A stretch of DNA of 5,619 bases from a bacterium (GTDB lineage Bacteria > Desulfobacterota > GWC2-55-46 > DRQE01). Position numbers and translations under genes: made by a program. Shown in pieces: positions 1 to 4,887 of the stretch. Position 1 is the first letter of the stretch. Each line of letters begins with the position of its first letter. The notes under the pieces are model-generated. The model worked only from the letters and a program-made list of their open reading frames with translations, did no database searches and had not been told where the DNA came from. The stretch lies in contig JALUQR010000043.1 in assembly GCA_027017505.1 (NCBI GenBank), forward strand, positions 1 to 5,619, given 5' to 3'.

Positions 1-279
1 GTGCATGTGCATGGTTGCCATGGCACTGGCAATGTCAAGAAGGTTCATCTTCTCCCTGAAGCTTAGCCCGGGGCGTTTTGCCTCCTCTATGAGTTTTCTT
101 ATCTCCTCTTCAAGAATGGCCTTGTTACGCTTTACCAGTATAACCTGTGCCTGAAACCTGTTGTTTCTGTAGTTGTCTATGAACTGCTCCCTGAAGGACT
201 TCTTTGCAACACTGCTGAGAGGAACGAGCAGTACAACAAACATAATCATCAGCAGATGAATAACACCTCTTGCTGTCAT
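1..279 (-). CDS. Unidentified exported or membrane-anchored helical protein, 5' part only
   Basis: The minus strand is open from an ATG at 279 to the window edge, giving 93 codons without a stop, so the C-terminus is missing. An AGGAG site at 287-291 lies 7 bases before the start, which supports this ATG. Residues about 6-24 are strongly hydrophobic (HLLMIMFVVLLVPLSSVA) and look like a signal peptide or N-terminal anchor. The rest is charged and probably helical, with runs such as KAILEEEIRKLIEEAKR that could form a coiled coil. The visible part ends in the Met/His-rich ATMHMH. I do not recognise the family and no catalytic motif is visible. Codon use matches the neighbours and a good promoter lies upstream, so I believe the gene is real. 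It is transcribed divergently from the protease gene. Confidence 0.75.
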   Translation of the reverse strand, partial: MTARGVIHLLMIMFVVLLVPLSSVAKKSFREQFIDNYRNNRFQAQVILVKRNKAILEEEIRKLIEEAKRPGLSFREKMNLLDIASAMATMHMH

Positions 280-334
280 GGAAACACTCCTTTTAGATGG
301 TTTTACATATTTATCGGAAAAGACAGCCAGCTAA

Positions 335-363
335 ATTATACAGGAAAAAACACTGCGGGTAAA
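335..363 (-). promoter_or_regulatory. Sigma70-type promoter for the leftward gene
   Basis: Read on the minus strand, a perfect TATAAT lies at 340-335. It is preceded after 17 bases by TTTACC at 363-358, which matches the -35 consensus in 4 of 6 positions. Transcription would begin near 328 and give a leader of about 50 bases before the ATG at 279. The -10 match and spacing are good and the -35 is moderate. Confidence 0.55.
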
Positions 364-377
364 CACATTTATACGGG

Positions 378-405
378 TTGAAAAAGGAAGGATGCGTGGT
401 ATATT
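378..405 (+). promoter_or_regulatory. Sigma70-type promoter for the HtrA-like protease gene
   Basis: TTGAAA at 378-383 and TATATT at 400-405 each match consensus in 5 of 6 positions and are 16 bases apart. The predicted start of transcription is about 411-413, only a few bases before the ATG at 415, so the mRNA would be leaderless or nearly so. A Shine-Dalgarno-like AAGGAAGGA at 384-392 falls inside the spacer, 22 bases from the ATG, and would not be in such a transcript. The promoter sits back to back with the leftward one. Confidence 0.5.
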
Positions 406-414
406 TCCTCTATC

Positions 415-1473
415 ATGGCACATCTCCTTTACATAGTGTTCTTTATTTGTGTGCTCTTTTCCATTCCCGCAGGGGGGCTCACCCCTGACGAAGAGGTAAA
501 CATAAGGGTCTACAGGGAGTACAGCAGTGCTGTTGTAAACATAAGCACCACCATAGTTGCCTATGACTTCTTCTACAACCCTGTGCCAGAGAAGGGCACT
601 GGCTCAGGTGCAATAATAGATGAGCGTGGCTACATAGTGACCAACTACCATGTGGTTGCAAATGCCAGGTATCTTGAGATAACGCTTCACGATGGCACAA
701 AGTACAGTGCAGAGCTTGTGGGGGTTGCCCCGCAGGATGACCTTGCACTGCTCAAGATAGACACAGGGGGCAGACCGCTGAAGACCATACCCTTCGGGGA
801 TTCCTCAAAACTTAAGGTGGGTCAGAAGGTGCTCGTTATAGGCAACCCCTTCGGGCTTGAGAGAACCCTCACGGTGGGCATAATAAGCTCTCTTGGAAGA
901 AAGCTCAGAACAGAGGACGGCAGAATAATAAGGGGTGTTATACAGACAGATGCGGCAATAAACCCTGGCAACTCAGGCGGGCCACTTCTTGACACAGAGG
1001 GCAGGATGATAGGGGTGAGCACTGCCATATTCTCTCCTGTGGGTGCAAATATAGGAATAGGGTTTGCCATACCTGTAAACAGGGTAAAGCGTGTTGTTGA
1101 GGAGCTCATGGAGAAGGGCTATGTTGCAAGGCCATGGCTGGGTATAAAGGGACAGGATGTGGACGAAAGGCTTGCACCACTTCTCGGCCTGCCACAGCCA
1201 GGGGTTCTCATAGCAGAGGTCTTTCCCAACAGCCCTGCTCATAAAGCAGGTCTTATGGGTGGCACACACTACATGAGGGCAGGAAATCTTCTCTTTCTTG
1301 CAGGGGGTGACCTCATAGTTGCCATAAACGGAAGGCCCATAAAGACCATGGATGACCTCGATGAAATAATGGATGAGCTCAGGGTTGGCCAGGAGATAAC
1401 ACTCACGGTAATACGCAGAGGAAGAACGGTTAAGAAAAGACTCCTCCTTGAGGAAATGCCCCAGAGGTTCTGA
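415..1473 (+). CDS. HtrA/DegQ-like periplasmic serine protease with one PDZ domain
   Basis: This 352-residue S1C-family protease should degrade or refold damaged proteins outside the cytoplasmic membrane. Residues 1-19 form a hydrophobic export signal with possible cleavage after SIPA; its n-region has no Lys or Arg, which is unusual. The protease domain spans about 30-230. Its catalytic triad is complete: His79 in TNYHVV, Asp109 in DDLALLKI and Ser187 in NPGNSGGPL. One PDZ domain follows (about 236-343) with the YVARPWLGI entry and GGDLIVAINGRPI. The stretch between SPAHKAGL and GGDLI (about 281-297) is a longer loop than in E. coli DegP PDZ1, similar to that of many bacterial and plant Deg proteins. 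The single PDZ resembles DegS or HhoA more than DegP. The ATG is chosen because no ATG, GTG or TTG lies upstream in frame after a TGA at 379. The gene appears to be monocistronic. Confidence 0.93.
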   Translation: MAHLLYIVFFICVLFSIPAGGLTPDEEVNIRVYREYSSAVVNISTTIVAYDFFYNPVPEKGTGSGAIIDERGYIVTNYHVVANARYLEITLHDGTKYSAELVGVAPQDDLALLKIDTGGRPLKTIPFGDSSKLKVGQKVLVIGNPFGLERTLTVGIISSLGRKLRTEDGRIIRGVIQTDAAINPGNSGGPLLDTEGRMIGVSTAIFSPVGANIGIGFAIPVNRVKRVVEELMEKGYVARPWLGIKGQDVDERLAPLLGLPQPGVLIAEVFPNSPAHKAGLMGGTHYMRAGNLLFLAGGDLIVAINGRPIKTMDDLDEIMDELRVGQEITLTVIRRGRTVKKRLLLEEMPQRF

Positions 1474-1497
1474 CCCCCAGTCAAGCCCACAGATGAA

Positions 1498-1517
1498 AAG
1501 GGTTTAAAACAGCCCTT
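1498..1517 (+). terminator. Weak hairpin after the protease gene
   Basis: AAGGGTT at 1498-1504 can pair with AGCCCTT at 1511-1517 (one G-U pair) around a 6-base loop. Only a short, interrupted T-rich stretch follows, so termination would be inefficient at best. It lies 24 bases after the protease stop and overlaps the -35 of the next promoter. Confidence 0.25.
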
Positions 1518-1532
1518 CTGTTATGATATAAT
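1504..1532 (+). promoter_or_regulatory. Extended -10 promoter for the three-gene operon
   Basis: A perfect TATAAT at 1527-1532 is preceded by TGA at 1524-1526, which makes a full extended -10 element (TGnTATAAT). A weak -35, TTAAAA at 1504-1509, lies 17 bases upstream and matches 4 of 6 positions, as expected when an extended -10 compensates. Transcription should start near 1539, leaving about 29 bases of leader with an AGGAG ribosome site at 1553-1557 before the ATG at 1568. Confidence 0.65.
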
Positions 1533-1567
1533 CCTTAAATACCGATGATAAAAGGAGATTAAAACCG

Positions 1568-1804
1568 ATGGAGACCCCCTCTGGTGTGTGTCCAACATGT
1601 GGAAGAAGGCTGAGGGCCAAGAAGGGCCTCTTTGTACCCCTTCTGGTGGGTGCGTTTGTGGGGCTTGGTGTGGGTGTGTGGTTTGTATCCTGGTGGTTTG
1701 GCACAGAGGCGGGTTTCTTCCATTCCATGGCAATAATACACGAGATTGCGGGCACACTGCTCGGTGCCCTGGGGGGTCTTATAGTGGGTAGCCTGAGAAG
1801 ATGA
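1568..1804 (+). CDS. Small membrane protein with an N-terminal CxxC motif and two helices
   Basis: The product has 78 residues. It opens with VCPTCGRRLR (Cys8 and Cys11), a zinc-knuckle-like half site of the kind seen at the N-terminus of many small bacterial membrane proteins, but no second CxxC follows. A basic patch RRLRAKK (13-19) precedes a glycine-rich membrane helix at about 21-44, and a second helix spans about 54-76 with a GALGGLIVG packing pattern. His52 and His58 lie at the turn into helix two. The positive-inside rule places both termini in the cytoplasm. AGGAG at 1553-1557 lies 10 bases from the ATG, and the stop overlaps the next start (ATGA), so the gene is translated and coupled. 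I do not recognise the family. Metal binding through Cys8/Cys11 would need a dimer or a partner protein, which is inference. Confidence 0.82.
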   Translation: METPSGVCPTCGRRLRAKKGLFVPLLVGAFVGLGVGVWFVSWWFGTEAGFFHSMAIIHEIAGTLLGALGGLIVGSLRR

Positions 1805-2283
1805 GAAGGGTGTGTGTTCTTTTCTCTCTCGTTTTTGTGCTTGCAGGATGCACAGAGGGCCTGCAGACACAGAGTGCCCCTGATTTTACTGTAAGGATTG
1901 TTGGCGGAGGAGACGGACACTGGGAGGGCAAAACAATCACACTTTCAGAGCTTCGTGGTAAGGCGGTGGTGATTCACTTTACCGCAAGCTGGTGTCATGC
2001 CTGCAAGAGAATATTCGATGCCCTCACGGGAGGATACCCAGGGGTGTTCGTCATGGGGATAGGGGTGCTCGATAGAAAGGCAAATATAGTTGACTTCATA
2101 AGGGCGAACAACATGCCAGCACCTGTGGGCTATGATGAGGATGGCTCCATTGCACGCAACTACGGGGTGAACACCCTGCCACTTACGGTATTCATAGATA
2201 AAGAGGGCAGGATAGTGGAGCGCGTTGTGGGTGTCATAGAGGGAGACGCTTTAGAAGAGGTGATGAACAGGATTACGGGCTGA
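1801..2283 (+). CDS. TlpA/ResA-like thioredoxin-fold lipoprotein
   Basis: This 160-residue protein is predicted to be a membrane-anchored thiol-disulfide oxidoreductase facing the periplasm. The signal sequence ends in a lipobox, VLAGC, with lipidated Cys17. The fold follows the TlpA pattern: APDF at 26-29, a TITLSELRGKAVVIHF strand region, the active site WCHAC (Cys65, Cys68), and the cis-proline loop at TLPLTVFID (Pro127). The usual proline inside the CxxC (WCxPC) is replaced by alanine, which should change the redox potential. Length is normal for the family. The start overlaps the previous stop (ATGA) and the gene lacks a strong ribosome site of its own, so translational coupling is likely. 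ResA-type proteins reduce apocytochrome c before heme attachment, and resB and ccsA lie downstream. That role is inference; a general thiol-repair role is also possible. Confidence 0.9.
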   Translation: MRRVCVLFSLVFVLAGCTEGLQTQSAPDFTVRIVGGGDGHWEGKTITLSELRGKAVVIHFTASWCHACKRIFDALTGGYPGVFVMGIGVLDRKANIVDFIRANNMPAPVGYDEDGSIARNYGVNTLPLTVFIDKEGRIVERVVGVIEGDALEEVMNRITG

Positions 2284-3764
2284 TGAAAAGACGCATACTG
2301 CTCATAACCCCACCATTCCACGCAGGGGTGGTGGAGGTGGCGGGAAGGTGGGTTCCTCTGCATATGGTCTATCTCGCAGGTAGTCTGAAAGAGGCAGGCT
2401 ACGAGCCCATCATCTACGATGCCATGACCAAGATGGTGGGACACCGCGAGATAGAGGAAAAGATAAAAGAGCTCAGCCCACACTATGTGGCAACCACATC
2501 AATCACATGTACCCTTCCAGATGCACTGGAGACTCTCAAAAGGGCAAAAAGGATAGACCCATCAATAAAAACCATACTCGGTGGCATTCACCCAACATTC
2601 ATGTACGAAGAGGTCTTTGAGCTCTCACCCGATGTGGACTACATAGTGCGCGGTGAGGGCGAAAAGACCATGGTTGAGCTTCTGGACTGCCTTGAAAAGG
2701 GCACAGAGCCCCACGGGGTAAAGGGGCTTGCCTACAGAAAGAACGGCTCTGTGGTGGTAACAGAAGAGCGTGAGCTTATGAGCCCGGAAGAGCTCGACGA
2801 GCTTCCAAAGGCATGGGAACTGCTTGACTGGGAAGACTACAGATACTTCGTCATACCAGACTCAAGGCTCGGTGCACTGGACACCTCAAGGGGATGCAAC
2901 AAGGAGTGCAGTTTCTGCTCACAGCGCATGTTCTGGCGTAAAACCTGGAGACCTCGCTCACCAGAAAGCCTCTTAAGAGATATAAAACTACAGCATCACA
3001 GATTCGGTGTGAATGTGATACTCCTTACAGATGACTACCCCACACACGATAGAGAACGCTGGGAAAGATTCCTGGACCTGCTTATAGAGGAATCACTCGA
3101 TGTGATGCTCCTTATGGAAACAAGGGTGGAGGACATACTGAGGGATAGAGACATACTCCACAAGTACAGGGACGCAGGCATAATACACATATATGTGGGC
3201 ATAGAGTCAGGAGAACAGGGCACAATAGATGCCTTTAAGAAAGACATAAAGGTTGAGGACGCAAAGACCGCCCTACAGCTTCTCAACGAACACGGGATAA
3301 TAACAGAAACATCCCTCATACTGGGATTGCCCGAAGAGACCAGAGAATCCATAGAGAGAAACCTCCAGATGGCAATAGAGTATAACCCGGACTTCTGCCA
3401 CTTCCTTGCAATCTCTCCGTGGCCATATGCGGATATCTACGAGACACTCAAACCCCACATAAAGGTAAGGGACTACAGAAAATACAACCTCATAGACCCC
3501 GTGGTTAAGCCACTGAAGCTCACCCTCGAGGAGATAGACAGCGCAATAGTTGATTGCTACAGGCGTTTCTATATGGGTAAACTAAGGGAGGTTGCCTCCA
3601 TAAAGGATGACTTTAAAAGGGACTACATGCTTGAGGCAATGAGGCTCATGATGCGTAGCTCCTTCCTTGTGGAAAAGATGGGAGACCTGGGAAGGGTGCC
3701 TGAAGAGGTGGAAAAACTGCTGAACATTACACAGAGAAAGGCCAGAAAGAAGGCTGTCATGTGA
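2283..3764 (+). CDS. BchE-family B12-binding radical SAM protein
   Basis: The protein has 493 residues in two parts. The N-terminal cobalamin-binding type domain (about 1-150) has PPFHAGVVEVAGRWVP, DAMTKM at 46-51 in place of the DxHxxG of classical B12 domains, LGGIHPTF at 99-106, and VRGEGEKT at 122-129. The radical SAM domain (about 195-400) carries the cluster motif CNKECSFC (Cys205, Cys209, Cys212) followed by SQRMFWRKTWRPRSPE, then LTDDYPT and GIESGEQ. This order, the FCSQxxFWR signature, SPWPYADIYETLKP and the late CYRRFYM match the family of BchE, the anaerobic Mg-protoporphyrin monomethyl ester cyclase. BchE forms the fifth chlorophyll ring. I recalled these family patterns and did not align them. 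No other chlorophyll gene is visible, so the substrate may differ, perhaps another tetrapyrrole or a lipid. The start overlaps the previous stop by one base (TGATG), with CAGGA at 2268-2272. Confidence 0.88.
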   Translation: MKRRILLITPPFHAGVVEVAGRWVPLHMVYLAGSLKEAGYEPIIYDAMTKMVGHREIEEKIKELSPHYVATTSITCTLPDALETLKRAKRIDPSIKTILGGIHPTFMYEEVFELSPDVDYIVRGEGEKTMVELLDCLEKGTEPHGVKGLAYRKNGSVVVTEERELMSPEELDELPKAWELLDWEDYRYFVIPDSRLGALDTSRGCNKECSFCSQRMFWRKTWRPRSPESLLRDIKLQHHRFGVNVILLTDDYPTHDRERWERFLDLLIEESLDVMLLMETRVEDILRDRDILHKYRDAGIIHIYVGIESGEQGTIDAFKKDIKVEDAKTALQLLNEHGIITETSLILGLPEETRESIERNLQMAIEYNPDFCHFLAISPWPYADIYETLKPHIKVRDYRKYNLIDPVVKPLKLTLEEIDSAIVDCYRRFYMGKLREVASIKDDFKRDYMLEAMRLMMRSSFLVEKMGDLGRVPEEVEKLLNITQRKARKKAVM

Positions 3765-3807
3765 GTGTAAATCTTTCCGGGCTCTTTCCCTCAAAAATTA
3801 AGGATTC

Positions 3808-3887
3808 TCCCTTTTGAAAACAGCCATTGCAAGATCAGGTGTGAATTTTCCCTTTTGAACAGCTTGAACAGCGGTTGCAGGGCCAGC
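3808..3887. repeat. Imperfect direct duplication in the gap before resB
   Basis: TCCCTTTTGAA occurs identically at 3808-3818 and 3849-3859, 41 bases apart. The match continues with gaps. Copy one reads AACAGC then CATTGCA (3825-3831), and copy two reads CAGC then GGTTGCA (3873-3879). Copy two also has an exact tandem nonamer, TTGAACAGC at 3855-3863 and 3864-3872. The 130-base gap 3765-3894 shows no convincing promoter or terminator otherwise. It also has CTTTCC twice, at 3773-3778 and 3784-3789. The function is unknown: it could be a regulatory site set or a decayed dispersed repeat. Confidence 0.6.
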
Positions 3888-3894
3888 CAGCACT

Positions 3895-4887
3895 ATGATG
3901 AAAGATATAATAGAGTATCTCGGCTCAAAAAGACTTACCCTGACGGTCCTCAAAACAGGCATTATAGTTCCAGTTGTTCTTACCGTTCTGTGGGTGTTTG
4001 AGTTAAGGCCTCCTGCCTTCTACATGGTGTGGACCCCGCTTATGGTGTGGGGTGTGGTATTTCTTGTAAACCTTCTTTTAAGCCTCTTCACCCAGCCCTA
4101 TGCCCGCAGGGCAAATCTTTTTTTCCACATATCCTTTGTGATAATAGCTATGGGTATAGGGGTGAGCCTTGTCTACAGGTTTGAGGGCGAGGCGGTTGTG
4201 CTTGAAGAGGGCCTCTTTATGGGAGAGGAGAAAGAATACATAAGGCATAATGCGGGAAGGAATTTTCACACCCTTGCCCCAAAGGATGTGGGCTTCTATG
4301 TGGAGAAGATAGAGCCCGTGTTCTGGGAGCACAGGCTCTACTTTACAGGGCTTAAGGCAACCATAAGATATCCTCCTGCAACATCCGCAAACACGGCAGA
4401 TATAGAACTCAACCGAGGGCCAACCATAGGCGGGGCACGCCTGAGGCTTACAGGCTATGGCATAGTGCCAGAGGTGATAATCAAAAAGGGCACGGATATT
4501 GTGCTCAAGGATGTGCTCAGGGTGAATGTGTTTCCACCTGGCAACGAGGACCACATAGAACTCGGAAGCTACAGGATATACATGAGACTCTATCCCGACT
4601 ACCACACAGACGAAAAGGGCAGACCCTCCACAAGAAGTATGTACATAAGGGAGCCAGCCCTTCATGTAAGGGTGGAATGGCTTTCCAGAACCCTGTACAA
4701 TGGTGTGTTAAGGCCTGGTGAGAGTGTGAGGTTTATGGACATGAAACTCACCTTTACGGGAACCAGGCGCTTCGTTACCGTGGGGGTGGTGAAAGACCCT
4801 GGTGAGTGGTTCGTCTTTGCAGGATTTGTGCTCGCAGGAGGCTCTCTTATCCTAAGGCTCTTGGAGAGGAGGAACAGAAGGGGTTGA
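3895..4887 (+). CDS. resB: ResB (Ccs1)-like cytochrome c biogenesis protein
   Basis: This is the ResB half of the System II cytochrome c synthase, which works with CcsA to move heme outward and attach it to apocytochrome CXXCH sites. The 330 residues show the expected four membrane helices: about 17-37, 44-66, 74-94 and 305-323. A large soluble domain (about 95-300) lies between helices three and four on the outer face. His78 in NLFFHISFVIIAMG is a candidate heme ligand, since a histidine in this helix is typical. The end, VVKDPGEWFVFAGFVLAGGSLI, is the characteristic ResB C-terminal helix entry. It is at the short end for the family. Two adjacent ATG codons (3895 and 3898) are both possible; the upstream ribosome site is weak (CAGGG at 3878-3882). 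The stop overlaps the ccsA start, which supports one operon. Confidence 0.88.
   Translation: MMKDIIEYLGSKRLTLTVLKTGIIVPVVLTVLWVFELRPPAFYMVWTPLMVWGVVFLVNLLLSLFTQPYARRANLFFHISFVIIAMGIGVSLVYRFEGEAVVLEEGLFMGEEKEYIRHNAGRNFHTLAPKDVGFYVEKIEPVFWEHRLYFTGLKATIRYPPATSANTADIELNRGPTIGGARLRLTGYGIVPEVIIKKGTDIVLKDVLRVNVFPPGNEDHIELGSYRIYMRLYPDYHTDEKGRPSTRSMYIREPALHVRVEWLSRTLYNGVLRPGESVRFMDMKLTFTGTRRFVTVGVVKDPGEWFVFAGFVLAGGSLILRLLERRNRRG
4867..4872 (+). promoter_or_regulatory. Strong ribosome binding site that selects a TTG start
   Basis: A perfect AGGAGG inside the end of resB lies 11 bases before TTG 4884-4886. The next in-frame ATG (4920) has no comparable site, and starting there would remove the first 12 residues, which enter the first membrane helix. 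This supports TTG as the start of the ccsA gene. Confidence 0.7.

Noticed and set aside
403..405. ATT as an alternative start for the protease, well spaced from AAGGAAGGA
   Set aside because: ATT starts are very rare, and this codon overlaps the predicted -10 box, so it would not be in the transcript. It would also add only four residues without a positive charge.
1588..1791. Plus-strand frame of 67 codons inside the 78-residue gene
   Set aside because: It is out of frame with the gene that has the AGGAG site and coupled stop. Its many Cys, Gly and Trp residues reflect the shifted reading of GGT/TGG-rich helix codons.
1504..1920. Minus-strand open frame (138 codons) across the operon promoter and two genes
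   Set aside because: It runs antisense to two overlapping genes and their promoter, its composition (Pro, His, Thr, Ser rich) is that of a shadow, and it has no supported ribosome site.
3791..3817. Possible terminator hairpin after the radical SAM gene (TCAAAA with TTTTGA)
   Set aside because: The stem is six mostly A-T pairs with a 15-base loop, lacks a GC core and is not followed by a T run.
3906..3911. Perfect TATAAT just after the resB start
   Set aside because: It lies inside codons 4-6 of resB, has no -35 at a suitable distance (CCAGCC at 3883-3888) and no TG extension. It is explained by the Asp-Ile-Ile codons using ATA.
4078..4665. Long minus-strand open frame (195 codons) antisense to resB
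   Set aside because: It lies wholly within resB, whose frame has clear family motifs and membrane helices. The antisense product is rich in scattered Cys, His and Tyr with no domain pattern, as expected of a shadow frame.
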